Part shown: positions 52,076 to 60,861 of the stretch, piece after piece
Numbering within the stretch: the stretch's first letter is position 1
Layout of the letters: each line of letters starts with the position of its first letter
NCBI GenBank assembly: GCA_038527485.1
Contig: JBCBFT010000002.1
Coordinates: forward strand, 81,999-145,998
Source: JALEFZ01 sp038527485
Lineage (GTDB): Bacteria; Bacteroidota; Bacteroidia; J057
Direction of reading: 5' to 3'
DNA: 64,000 nucleotides
The notes under the pieces: generated by a model
Databases searched by the model: none
The model's input: the letters and a program-made list of their open reading frames with translations, nothing else
What the model was told of the DNA's origin: nothing
Made by a program: the position numbers and the translations under genes

Positions 52076-54334
52076 TTACATTTTTTCTTGTTGAACGAGA
52101 TAATGAACCAACTGCCCGAAGGCTATATTTTCGTCGTTGGGACTGAGTTGCTGATGGAAAAACAGGCGATATTCTTTGCTCAGATAGCTATGACACATGT
52201 CTACTAAAAGGGCATTCTGGAATACACCTCCGCTAAAGGCAAGCTGTTGTATATGCTGATCAGTGGCGATTTGGGAAATGATTTGAATCAGGGTAAAATG
52301 AAATTGAGCAGCTATTTTGGAAGCTATATTTCCCCTTTTTTTATCCCCCAATACTTCTTGAAGAATAATGCGAGGACAAATATCCCCTTTTTCATTTCTA
52401 TAATTATAGCTCGAAAGTGCTTCTTTTCCGTTCCAATAAGTTCTGGCCATTGCTTCTAGTTTCATGGCAGCTTCCCCTTCAAATGATTGGACATCTACGA
52501 TATCCAGGACAGAAGCGACTGCATCGAAGAGTCTCCCCATGCTACTTGTCTGTAACGGCGACCGCTTACGCCAAGCTTGCAAAAGCTTCCACTCCGTAGA
52601 GGTGAACTTCTGATGTATCGCAGAGGCTTCTGGCAGGATAGACAAAGCTGCCATTCTTGGCTCGCGCGCCATCTTATCTCCGCCCAAGACAGGGAAATAA
52701 TCCAAATGTGCGACACGGATCATTTCCCGATTTCTCCAAGTCAAAAACTCTCCACCCCACACCTGACCGTCTGTTCCATATCCTGTTCCATCCCAGATGA
52801 TGCCCAATACAGGATCTTCAGTGTGCAGAAGTTCATTTTCCCCTAAGATGGCAGCAAAGTGGGCCTCATGATGCTGTATCCCTACAGAGGGTAGGTTTCT
52901 TTCTTCTGCCAAATCTTGAGCTAGGCGCGTACTGGCATACTGAGGATGTAGATCATGCAAGATGACCTCAGGCTGACTCCCTAGAACTTTCTCCAGATGC
53001 TTACGAACGTGTGAAAAAGTCTTCTCTGTATCAAAATGACTGAGGCTACCCAGATATTGACTGATGTAGACATTGCCTTCATGCAGTAGGCCTATACTCG
53101 ACTTCATATGGGCACCCGCTGCGAAAATGGCTTCCTGCGGAAAGGCCATCTGACTCGGAAAATAATTCGGTGCCCAACCCCTAGATCTGCGCAGGATAAT
53201 TTGCTGACGATGTGTAGGAGAAATCCGCACGACACTGTCATCTTGTGGTACGACAATGGCTCGATTGTGCGTCAAGATGCAATCAGCGACCTCCCAAAGC
53301 ATCCCCATTTCTTCCTCTCGATAGATGATCGGTGAATGGCTGATGTTGCCACTGGTTGCGACGATGGGCTTTTGGTACGCATCTAACAACCACTCGAACA
53401 AAGGCGCATAAGGAACCATCACACCTACCTCACTCAGACCATCTGCTATTCCTTTAGTCAAATGAAAGTTAGGACCTCTAGGAAGCAGAACAATGGGCGA
53501 AACTGGACCTTGCAAGCGCGCTTTTTGTGAGTCATCTAGTGAGAACGTATCCAACTTTTCTACTGAAGGATACATCAAGGCAAAAGGCTTAGACGGACGT
53601 TGTTTTCTCTGACGAAGCACCGCAATCGCATGAGGATTGCTTGCATCACAAGTCAACAAAAAGCCTCCGATTCCTTTAACGGCAATGATTTTTCCTTCCT
53701 CCCAAGCTTTCAGAATAGCTGCTTTTATCGTAGGATTATTTCCCTCCACCACTCCGTTGCCTCTTTCCAAAAGCTTCAATGTGATGCCACATTCCGCGCA
53801 GGAATTTGTCTGGGAGAAGTGCCTCCGTGCCATGGGATCATCATATTCGGCTTGGCAGGTGGGGCACATCTCAAAGGGCTGCATCGTCGTCCAAGGTCTG
53901 TCGTAGGGTAGATCTGTGATGATCGAATAGCGCGGCCCGCACTGCGTACAGGTAATGAAGGGATATTGAAATCGCCTATCGTTCGCATCTTTCATCTCGG
54001 ATCTACAGTCAGAGCATAGCCCATAGTCAGGTGTGAAAGGCAGCTTTTTGACAGCGGCTGCTTCACTTTCGATGATTTGAAAATCTTCAAAGAACTGTGG
54101 GGAAAGGGGCTGCAATCGATGATGGGTGATTCTCGATATAGCAGGCCTATCCGCTAATATTTTCCGATAAAATATTTCTGCTTGTTGGGGACTCGCTTCG
54201 AACTGGATATGTACCCCTTCAGCTCCGTTGCTCACGGTGCCTTTGAGGTCCATCCTATGCGCGAGCTGATACACATGTGGGCGAAATCCGACCCCTTGAA
54301 CGATTCCCTCTATCCTGATTTCCCAGCAGCTCAT
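52076..54334 (-). CDS. hypF: Carbamoyltransferase HypF
   Basis: A 752-aa enzyme that forms carbamoyl-AMP and loads it onto HypE. Domains in order: acylphosphatase (IEGIVQGVGFRPHVYQLA), two zinc-finger pairs (CSDC ... CTQCGP; CPTC ... CAECG), a YrdC/Sua5 domain (KGIGGFLLTCDA, LRQRKQRPSKPFALMYP), and the Kae1-like transferase domain (GIQHHEAHFAAI, IIWDGTGYGTDGQVWGGEFL, FSGGVFQNALL). Full length. Its ATG overlaps the hypB stop by four bases (ATGA). Confidence 0.95.
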   Translation of the reverse strand: MSCWEIRIEGIVQGVGFRPHVYQLAHRMDLKGTVSNGAEGVHIQFEASPQQAEIFYRKILADRPAISRITHHRLQPLSPQFFEDFQIIESEAAAVKKLPFTPDYGLCSDCRSEMKDANDRRFQYPFITCTQCGPRYSIITDLPYDRPWTTMQPFEMCPTCQAEYDDPMARRHFSQTNSCAECGITLKLLERGNGVVEGNNPTIKAAILKAWEEGKIIAVKGIGGFLLTCDASNPHAIAVLRQRKQRPSKPFALMYPSVEKLDTFSLDDSQKARLQGPVSPIVLLPRGPNFHLTKGIADGLSEVGVMVPYAPLFEWLLDAYQKPIVATSGNISHSPIIYREEEMGMLWEVADCILTHNRAIVVPQDDSVVRISPTHRQQIILRRSRGWAPNYFPSQMAFPQEAIFAAGAHMKSSIGLLHEGNVYISQYLGSLSHFDTEKTFSHVRKHLEKVLGSQPEVILHDLHPQYASTRLAQDLAEERNLPSVGIQHHEAHFAAILGENELLHTEDPVLGIIWDGTGYGTDGQVWGGEFLTWRNREMIRVAHLDYFPVLGGDKMAREPRMAALSILPEASAIHQKFTSTEWKLLQAWRKRSPLQTSSMGRLFDAVASVLDIVDVQSFEGEAAMKLEAMARTYWNGKEALSSYNYRNEKGDICPRIILQEVLGDKKRGNIASKIAAQFHFTLIQIISQIATDQHIQQLAFSGGVFQNALLVDMCHSYLSKEYRLFFHQQLSPNDENIAFGQLVHYLVQQEKM

Positions 54335-55050
54335 CCAGCAGCCTCTACCAAGTCACCTGCTTTTTTGGCGGCTACCTTTTCCATTATCCAATCACACCAT
54401 GCATCTAGGCCTTCACCTGTCAAGCTACTGACAGTCATGTACTCCAGCTCATGGTTGATATCAAGGGCGTCTTTGACCACAGCATCTACCTCGAAAGGCA
54501 GGTGCGGCAAAAGGTCTGCCTTCGATACAAGCATCATATCGCTGGTGAGAAACATCTTGGGGTATTTTTTGGGCTTGTCATCTCCCTCCGTCGTAGCGAT
54601 CAAGGTTATGCGAAAATCTTCCCCCAAGTCAAAAGAGGCGGGACAGACCAGGTTTCCGACATTCTCTACGATCAGCAGATCGATTCCCTCAATGTCGATG
54701 TTTTCCATGCCTTGCCAGATCATCTGCGCTTCCAGGTGGCAGATCCCACCCGTCACGATTTGGAAGGCATCGGCACCGACTTCTCGGAGCCTTTCGGCGT
54801 CGCGCTCAGTCTCTAGGTCCCCGACGAGGATCTTCATTTTCAGCTTACTGCCCAATCGCTTGGCAGTCTCTTGCAGGAGGGTTGTCTTCCCACTTCCAGG
54901 AGAAGAGACAAGGTTGAGCATGAGGGTAGACTGGTCGGCCATTTTCTGGCGAATGCTCTGCGCTACAAAGTCATTGGCTTTGAGGAGATGCATGGTCGTA
55001 TTGTCACATTGGACAGTACCACGGGCGGTTTTTGGAGACTTAGGAACCAT
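54331..55050 (-). CDS. hypB: Hydrogenase nickel insertion GTPase HypB
   Basis: A 239-aa G3E-type GTPase that works with HypA in nickel insertion. The P-loop is SSPGSGKTT, followed by GDLETERDAERL, TGGICHLEA, IVENVGNLVCP (with the metal-site Cys/His in CHLE and CP) and VSKADLLPHL. It lacks both the N-terminal CxxCGC site and a His-rich stretch, so it has no nickel storage tail. The ATG at 55050 is preferred over a TTG at 55056. It is the first gene of the hyp operon and has two palindromic elements upstream. Confidence 0.94.
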   Translation of the reverse strand: MVPKSPKTARGTVQCDNTTMHLLKANDFVAQSIRQKMADQSTLMLNLVSSPGSGKTTLLQETAKRLGSKLKMKILVGDLETERDAERLREVGADAFQIVTGGICHLEAQMIWQGMENIDIEGIDLLIVENVGNLVCPASFDLGEDFRITLIATTEGDDKPKKYPKMFLTSDMMLVSKADLLPHLPFEVDAVVKDALDINHELEYMTVSSLTGEGLDAWCDWIMEKVAAKKAGDLVEAAG

Positions 55051-55073
55051 ATTCAATTTATAATATATTGAAT
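55051..55073. promoter_or_regulatory. Near-perfect palindrome at the hypB start
   Basis: Arms ATTCAAT (55051-55057) and ATTGAAT (55067-55073) flank TTATAATAT directly upstream of the hypB ATG. It could be an operator over the promoter or a leader hairpin. Confidence 0.4.
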
Positions 55074-55111
55074 ATAGCAGATATAAGATGTATTAGAAAG
55101 GAAAGCGAGAG

Positions 55112-55131
55112 TTTAGAAATTATTTTCTAGA
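55112..55131. promoter_or_regulatory. 20-bp palindrome upstream of hypB, matching the hydrogenase site
   Basis: TTTAGAAATTATTTTCTAGA differs at three positions from the site at 46035-46054 and is centred about 71 bp upstream of the hypB ATG, a similar place. Shared regulatory site of the two operons. Confidence 0.6.
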
Positions 55132-55327
55132 ATGGTGATGAAGCTGTATCCTAGGATAATGGCTGAGTCATTGATACCTACACAGCGCATTTGGCTACAC
55201 TGTATGCTCCCTTCAGGGCCATGAGTAGCTTTGGGTCTCATGGTATCGTACTGGCTATTTTTCTTCTAGTGTTAACCTTTCCTCCCCTTTTTTCATCTAT
55301 AGATAGCGAATACCCATAATTACTACC

Positions 55328-56041
55328 ATGGCAAGCGAAATCAACTTATTACAACAGATCATTGCGCGTATTCATCATGATCCTGCGCCACTCACCCCAC
55401 CTGAGATTGTGCAACTCAAGGCTCATATGCCTGAAGCATCTATTCAAGAAATGGATCATATCATGCTAGAGTTGAAAACGCATAGAGCCAATCAACAGAA
55501 AGAGGTCAAAGCCTTCAATGACATGTTGCGCAACTCGGGAACCGAGACTTTCGAGGTCATCACAGAGCTTAAAAACAACCTCAAGGATACCTTGAAGGAG
55601 AGTCAAAATGCTCAAAATATCGCCCGATTGATGTTTATCTTTACCTTTTCATTGGGATTGATCTTGATCGGTGTGGCCGTCTACTTTGGGATTATGGGGC
55701 AAGAGATTCTGTCTATTGCTTTTGGCAGTTTTGGGATGCTTGAGATCGTTTTCTTCATGTTGGTAGATCCTCCCCTCAAGATTCAGGACAGCCGATCCAA
55801 CTACGCCCAGCTCTCTGTGGGGATGCTGGCTTGGTTTACAGAATTTTATAATAGCAATGCGATGATGGTCTTCGCCCAAAATCAGGGCCTCAAACCTGAG
55901 CAAGTACTAGAGGAGTACCACAAGCTCTCCAATATGCACATCGAGCAAACTGTCCAAATGCTACGGGTTATCGATGAGGTAGCAGAGCCAGGAAAAAAGA
56001 GAGGCAAGAAGAAGAAAAAGGAAGAAAATAGCGAATCATAG
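55328..56041 (+). CDS. Two-TM membrane protein with coiled-coil N-domain, unknown
   Basis: A 237-aa protein. The helical N-terminal part (about 1-95, EINLLQQIIARIHHD ... LKNNLKDTLKESQNAQNI) is followed by a hairpin of two membrane segments (ARLMFIFTFSLGLILIGVAV and LSIAFGSFGMLEIVFFMLV), then a cytoplasmic-type helical region with QDSRSNYAQLSVGMLAWFTE, and a strongly basic tail (KKRGKKKKKEE). The hairpin plus PPLKIQDSR-type block recalls membrane modules found in TRADD-N-like bacterial proteins, but this is only a weak resemblance. It is divergent from the hyp operon. Confidence 0.7.
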   Translation: MASEINLLQQIIARIHHDPAPLTPPEIVQLKAHMPEASIQEMDHIMLELKTHRANQQKEVKAFNDMLRNSGTETFEVITELKNNLKDTLKESQNAQNIARLMFIFTFSLGLILIGVAVYFGIMGQEILSIAFGSFGMLEIVFFMLVDPPLKIQDSRSNYAQLSVGMLAWFTEFYNSNAMMVFAQNQGLKPEQVLEEYHKLSNMHIEQTVQMLRVIDEVAEPGKKRGKKKKKEENSES

Positions 56042-56073
56042 TACAGCATCGATTTCTTACGCACAATCGTTTA

Positions 56074-56109
56074 GCCAGGAACCAGCCTCCTCATCAGCTG
56101 GTTCCTGGC
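56074..56109. terminator. Bidirectional terminator-like hairpin
   Basis: Perfect 13-bp arms GCCAGGAACCAGC (56074-56086) and GCTGGTTCCTGGC (56097-56109) with a ten-base loop between convergent genes. T runs are weak on both sides. Confidence 0.65.
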
Positions 56110-56126
56110 TTATGTTATCTATTCAT

Positions 56127-56151
56127 AATGATCATACAGTCCATGATCATT
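56127..56151. other. Second inverted repeat in the convergent spacer
   Basis: AATGATCAT (56127-56135) and ATGATCATT (56143-56151) are perfect 9-bp arms with a seven-base loop; it overlaps the stop of the 245-aa gene. Possibly an additional terminator element (TTTT follows on the plus strand). Confidence 0.45.
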
Positions 56152-56884
56152 TTAAATAGAAGTCTTCGTCGATATTTTGGTAGGATAGAATAACAGGACC
56201 TCGTGTAGTTTTTTGATCCGTAATGATGTCTCTAAAATCATCTGTGAAAATCTCAGCGGCCTCGTATTCCATTATGTCTCCTAGTGATCTCTCTCCGATC
56301 AGTTCATTGCTCGGTATGCCTCCCTTGTCTTGCATCGTGATTTGCAACTTACAGAAAGGTCCATTGGATCCCCTCAGGTCTACACTCGCAATAAAAGGGT
56401 TAGCTGAAACTAGCAGATAGTGTGCATATACCGTAGAGATCTGTCCCTCATCTCTCTTCACCAGATACCCATAGGTATGGTCATAGGCAAGTCCATTGGG
56501 AGAATATCCTTGGTTTTCTGAAGGGATGATGTCTATAGAAGCATAAGGATTCAAGGGGAGTGTCGCATGGCTTGTTTGCTCATCCTTATTGACCGTAATC
56601 TTCAACTCTTGTGAGGCAGTACCTGAAGGAATGGGAAGCGTTCGTTGAAGGGTAAAAAAACCTCCTGCGACCTCTGCTGAAATAATAGTGATTGTCTGGG
56701 TATAATCATTATTTGCTCCACTGGGTAGCCCCATTGTAGAGGCAGATGCCGCATATCCGTCTGGTAAATAGACAAATATCTCAACCATCAGTTGAAGAAT
56801 CTCTGTATCATCTGAAAAAGTGTAAGCTGCTACATAAGGAGCAAAAGGGATCAAATTATTTTCGGTCTGGGGGGAATTAACCAT
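56147..56884 (-). CDS. Unknown protein, paralogue B of a pair
   Basis: A 245-aa protein without signal peptide or known domain. It is a paralogue of the gene at 57058-57831: both share an APYV start region, a GxSPxGLxYxxxYGYL(V/T)K block, an (A)AEIFxDxF block and the same ending QKTTRGPVILSYxNxDE. The composition (many beta-forming and Thr/Ser residues) suggests a beta-sandwich. The 173-base spacer to its paralogue leaves operon status open. Function unknown; both lie downstream of the LytTR two-component genes on the same strand. Confidence 0.75.
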   Translation of the reverse strand: MVNSPQTENNLIPFAPYVAAYTFSDDTEILQLMVEIFVYLPDGYAASASTMGLPSGANNDYTQTITIISAEVAGGFFTLQRTLPIPSGTASQELKITVNKDEQTSHATLPLNPYASIDIIPSENQGYSPNGLAYDHTYGYLVKRDEGQISTVYAHYLLVSANPFIASVDLRGSNGPFCKLQITMQDKGGIPSNELIGERSLGDIMEYEAAEIFTDDFRDIITDQKTTRGPVILSYQNIDEDFYLK

Positions 56885-57057
56885 GGGTTTGGATTTTGTT
56901 TGGATTGAAGAAAAATATGAATATTGTTTTCAGAGGTTTTGTGCACGCCTTGAATTAGCAGTCTGCAACTCAAAAGAAGAAATGAAATGAGCAGCCAACT
57001 TCCTCTACTGAGTGGGTAGCCTATTCATTGAGTAAAGATTTCGTTAGCTAATTGCTT

Positions 57058-57831
57058 CTACCCTGTTACACCTTCCTCATCATCCAAGTTCGTGTAGGAT
57101 AAAATCACAGGTCCTCTCGTTGTCTTTTGGAAAATACTTGCCTCAGATAACCGCTCACCTGCCAGAAAGATATCTACAAATATTTCAGCTCCTGAATAAG
57201 ACTCTCCATTAGAGCCTGTAGAAGGGCCTGTATTCGTAGTATGGACCGTGAGGGTGCTGCCATTTTCAGTGACAGGAACGAGATTGACTTGTACGACTCT
57301 GTAGGGCGGAGGCGTGTTAACGGTGTAGGCTAGCGCATCAAAAGTAAAGAGGGTCAGGATAAAATAGTTAAATAAGACGTCTCCTTCTGTAGTTTTTGTG
57401 AGGTAACCATAGGGAGTTCCATAGAGTATGCCTTCGGGAGAGACGCCTTCATTTGCTACGGTGGGTGTGGCACCTGAGTCATACGCCCTTACAGGAATGA
57501 CATTATTTCTCTCTACTACCATTTCTCCTACATTAGAAAGTACGCGAATGAATACTTTATCAATCTCTGCATAGTTGATAGGAATTGAATTTTGTCGAAA
57601 AAACTCAGGATACGTCCCTCCATCATCTTCCAGCTCAATCGTGATTTCAATTAGCCTACTGTCATAGTTGGGTCGCTCCACATAAGAAGCCAATCGATAA
57701 TTCGTCTCTTTGTAAATAAAGATGCTCAAGTCGACTGAATCAGCGATGGCGCTTTCTTGAATGGATACATAAGGTGCGCGGGGTTTCAAGTCTTGTAATG
57801 TCGAGGCATGGGTTGTTTCAGGTCTTTTCAT
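57058..57831 (-). CDS. Unknown protein, paralogue A of a pair
   Basis: A 257-aa protein without signal peptide. Conserved features shared with paralogue B are RAPYVSIQES, EGVSPEGILYGTPYGYLTK, GAEIFVDIFLAGERL and QKTTRGPVILSYTNLDDE. The start ATG at 57831 gives MKRPETTHASTLQDLKPRAP. I know no characterised homologue; the predicted fold is beta-rich. A 91-bp repeat copy lies between it and the upstream LytTR regulator gene. Confidence 0.75.
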   Translation of the reverse strand: MKRPETTHASTLQDLKPRAPYVSIQESAIADSVDLSIFIYKETNYRLASYVERPNYDSRLIEITIELEDDGGTYPEFFRQNSIPINYAEIDKVFIRVLSNVGEMVVERNNVIPVRAYDSGATPTVANEGVSPEGILYGTPYGYLTKTTEGDVLFNYFILTLFTFDALAYTVNTPPPYRVVQVNLVPVTENGSTLTVHTTNTGPSTGSNGESYSGAEIFVDIFLAGERLSEASIFQKTTRGPVILSYTNLDDEEGVTG

Positions 57832-57904
57832 AATGGGGGTTATGGGTGATTGTGTAGGGCCAGATCATATTGAAAATCTCTCATTTAGATTTAGTCCCTA
57901 TGGG

Positions 57905-57995
57905 GAACAATGAAAATCTAGCTAAAAAGCAGAGGTTTCAGGTTCTGAAAGCGCAAACTTTTCGCAGATTTGAAGTTCTAAATGGGATCTTAAAG
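57905..57995 (+). repeat. 91-bp interspersed repeat, copy B
   Basis: Ungapped match to 25301-25391 with about 80 of 91 positions identical. Its right end overlaps the last codons of the LytTR regulator gene, so the gene end lies within or at the repeat boundary. Confidence 0.9.
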
Positions 57996-58751
57996 TCTGC
58001 GAAAATGATTGAATACAAGTTCCTTTTTGCTCTTACTCACGGGGATAGATTGATTCCCGATGTAAAGACTATTCCCTGCTAATGAGTCAATTTTCTGGAT
58101 GTTCACGACATAGGAGCGATGCGTACGAATGAAAAAAGGAGCCACCAAATGCTTTTCAATCTCTTGGAGTGTAACGGCCATCGTATAGGTCTGGCCCTCT
58201 GCTACGATCTGCGTGTAGTTGCTCTGCGCCTCTGCCCACAGGATCTGGCCGTAGTCTACCCGCTCAAAGCGGTCCCGCTTCCGCAGAAACAGACTATCAT
58301 TCATGTTATAGGCAGCGTCCAGTTTTTCTTCAGGAGGCTGGGGAGGAGGAACAAGTGCTGATTCTGCAAATTTTCCCTTCTCATAATTAGACACAGCCAG
58401 CTCGATGCTAATATCCAGCTCTCGATCATTGAAAGGCTTGAGGATGTAAGCCGCAGGGCGACAATCACGGGCACGTGTCACCGTCAGCTTATCTGAGTGC
58501 GAAGTCAAAAAAATGATGGGACAAGGATAGGTCTTATTGATCTCATGGGCGAGTCCGATGCCATCCAGATTTCCCTTGATGTTGATATCTAGCAAGACCA
58601 AATCATGGACGCCGCGCGCAAGATGCGGCATCGCCTCCTGTGCGGAGGGGACAATCGCAACTACTTCGTATCCCATGCTTTTCATTCTGATCTCCAGATC
58701 CTTGGCTATCAAAATTTCGTCTTCTACTATGAGTAGTTTGATTTTTGCCAT
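57990..58751 (-). CDS. LytTR-family response regulator
   Basis: A 253-aa regulator: receiver domain with VEDE acidic pair and phospho-acceptor Asp55 (LVLLDINIKGNLDG), Thr in FLTSHSD, Lys in YILKPFND; then a Pro-rich linker (PPPQPPEE) and a C-terminal LytTR DNA-binding domain (FERVDYGQILWAEAQSNYTQ ... FIRTHRSYVVNIQKID ... IPVSKSKKELV). The ATG at 58751 begins at MAKIKLLIVEDE. It is 5 bases after the kinase stop, so the pair is one operon. The C-terminus ends at the edge of the 91-bp repeat. Confidence 0.93.
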   Translation of the reverse strand: MAKIKLLIVEDEILIAKDLEIRMKSMGYEVVAIVPSAQEAMPHLARGVHDLVLLDINIKGNLDGIGLAHEINKTYPCPIIFLTSHSDKLTVTRARDCRPAAYILKPFNDRELDISIELAVSNYEKGKFAESALVPPPQPPEEKLDAAYNMNDSLFLRKRDRFERVDYGQILWAEAQSNYTQIVAEGQTYTMAVTLQEIEKHLVAPFFIRTHRSYVVNIQKIDSLAGNSLYIGNQSIPVSKSKKELVFNHFRRL

Positions 58752-58756
58752 GATTC

Positions 58757-60700
58757 CTAATCCGTCAAAATAACTTCCTTCTCCACAAGTGGGATCTGTA
58801 GTTCTGTGCGCCAACCTTCCGTATTTTCGATCTTCAGAGAGGCATCAATCTGCTGGGCAAGCGCTTGCACCATGTCACTCCCAAAAGAGGGCATCTGCTC
58901 ACTTGATAATCCTTTCTCACCAGGACCATTGTCTGCCACTTCAAGATATAAAGTATCCTCATCGAGCACATGCGCACGGAGACGAAGCTGAGGATTGGGG
59001 TGGTCAGAGAATGCGTATTTCAAGGAATTGGTCAGCAGCTCGTTGACGATCAAACCTAAAGGAATGGCCAAATCTGCTTCTATCTCCAATTCGTCTACTT
59101 TTGTCTCTGTTTGCACACTACGACCCAGCGCCCCAAAAGAACTCAATACATTGTCCATGATCTGTGGTAGGTACTGGTGAACCGCAATCTGTGTCTGATC
59201 ATTTTTCAAATAGAGGTCACGGTGAATAATGGCCATCGCCTCCACCCGTGTTTGACCTTCTTTCACAGCGAGGGCTGCCTCCTCATCGTCTAGCTGATAG
59301 GCTTGTAAGTTCAGCAGGCTGGAAATCAGCTGGAGATTATTTTTTACGCGGTGATGAAGCTCACGGAGGAGGAGTGCTTTCTCCCGTTCTCTCCGCTGGA
59401 TGACCTGCTTTTGTTGTGATAACTGAATGTTGTCACGACGCTTTTGCAAATAGACATATCCACCTGCCACCAAAATGATCACCAAAAAAAGCGTCGCAAT
59501 GAGAAAAATATTGCGCTCATAGATGCCTTTCTGTCTTTCCTTCTCGCTAATGGCTAATTCTTTGTCCTTTCTCTCTGTCTCGTATTTGACTTGGAGCTCG
59601 TTCATAGACTGGGCGATCTGAACGTCATATTCTATGCTGTCTAGGCGTGAAAATTCCTTGTAATAGACCAGCGCCTTTTCTGCATTTCCTAGTTGCTCAT
59701 AAGTCAAAGCAATCTGCTGATTCAGTAAACGTTCGCGGTTTTGTAAGCCTTCTTCTTTTGCGATTTCCAGTGCTTCTAGGTAGTAGGTTAAGGCCTGGGT
59801 GTACTGATCATTCATCTTGTAGGCAAACGCGAGGTTATTCAGACTACTTACTTGCAAATCGATGCTGGGAAACTCACTCCTTCGGCTGAGATTGTCTTGG
59901 TAGAGCTTAATGGCTTTTTTGTATTCCTTCCTTTCTTGCGCCAGGACGGCCAAGTTGTGTCGTAGGTTGATAGAAATATTATCCCCCATGACATCAACCA
60001 ATCTTTGATAGAAAATCGCTGCACTGTCAAGCGCTCCTTTTTGGACATAAATATTGCCTATATTCTCTTGAAACATCGGGGCATATCCAAACTTCTCGGC
60101 ATAGGGAAGCCCCATCAGAAAGTGAGATTTTGCTTTGTCCAAGTCGGGAACAGAAGCAAATAAGTTGCCCAAGCTAAGATGGATCTTCATGAGCCCTTTC
60201 TCATCCGCTAATTGCTGATATAGGATCAGACTCTTATTGAGATAGTAGAAGGCAGAATCGAATTCGCGTCCTTTTGAACGCAGATAGGTATCTCCCAAAT
60301 TTCGAGCAAGTACCGCTTGGCGTTCCATACTTCCGATTTTCTCACTGAGACCGAAGCCCTCATAGAAGTAGTCCAGTGCCAAGGAAAAGTTGGATTGATT
60401 ACGTGCCAAAATACCCAAATTGCTGCACGCATATATCTGTCCCATAGAAAAATCCATCAACTCAGCGCGTGTTCTCGCTTCACTTGCAAAAATCTGGGCA
60501 GAGTCGGGCTGCGCATATCGATACTTCCTGGCTAGCTCGATGTAGTTCCACACAGCCAGTGTATCTTTTGAGAATTGTATACTATCGGAAATCGTTTCTC
60601 CAAAGCTTGGAGAGGACAAACACACCATGATGCAGCACCAAAGGCTGATCTTGAGACTTTTCTGGAAATTCCACCCAAAAATATCATCTATCTTCTTCAT
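58757..60700 (-). CDS. TPR-containing sensor histidine kinase (HisKA_2 type)
   Basis: A 647-aa kinase with signal sequence (LKISLWCCIMVCLSSPSFGE), a periplasmic run of TPRs (for example LALDYFYEGFGLSEKIGSME, YKKAIKLYQDNLSRRSEFPS, YTQALTYYLEALEIAKEEGL, AEKALVYYKEFSRLDSIEYD), a membrane segment near residues 398-420 (IFLIATLFLVIILVAGGYVY), and a HisKA_2 domain with His449/His450 in RELHHRVKNNLQLISSLLNL. The ATPase domain has IVNELLTNSLKYAF and EVADNGPG. The ATG at 60700 is preferred over a TTG at 60733. Signal unknown; it has the same sensor plan as the kinase at 17470, but a different catalytic class. Confidence 0.92.
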   Translation of the reverse strand: MKKIDDIFGWNFQKSLKISLWCCIMVCLSSPSFGETISDSIQFSKDTLAVWNYIELARKYRYAQPDSAQIFASEARTRAELMDFSMGQIYACSNLGILARNQSNFSLALDYFYEGFGLSEKIGSMERQAVLARNLGDTYLRSKGREFDSAFYYLNKSLILYQQLADEKGLMKIHLSLGNLFASVPDLDKAKSHFLMGLPYAEKFGYAPMFQENIGNIYVQKGALDSAAIFYQRLVDVMGDNISINLRHNLAVLAQERKEYKKAIKLYQDNLSRRSEFPSIDLQVSSLNNLAFAYKMNDQYTQALTYYLEALEIAKEEGLQNRERLLNQQIALTYEQLGNAEKALVYYKEFSRLDSIEYDVQIAQSMNELQVKYETERKDKELAISEKERQKGIYERNIFLIATLFLVIILVAGGYVYLQKRRDNIQLSQQKQVIQRREREKALLLRELHHRVKNNLQLISSLLNLQAYQLDDEEAALAVKEGQTRVEAMAIIHRDLYLKNDQTQIAVHQYLPQIMDNVLSSFGALGRSVQTETKVDELEIEADLAIPLGLIVNELLTNSLKYAFSDHPNPQLRLRAHVLDEDTLYLEVADNGPGEKGLSSEQMPSFGSDMVQALAQQIDASLKIENTEGWRTELQIPLVEKEVILTD

Positions 60701-60861
60701 GGGGAAACTGAAGTAGAGATTTGATTTCTGCAAATGAACCCTTCATTTACACTTGATAATATCTGCACCTAACGCAAGGACAAACTGTATCCAAGATACT
60801 ATTTTTCGATAAGAAAAACCTTACCCTTTCTCGAATCTCCCGTTACGTTGGGAGTCGTTTC

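Noticed and set aside
54182..55063. 293-codon plus-strand open frame opposite hypB/hypF
   Set aside because: It is antisense to hypB and the hypF start, both of which have full family motifs; the translation has no recognisable domain and is a codon-phase shadow.
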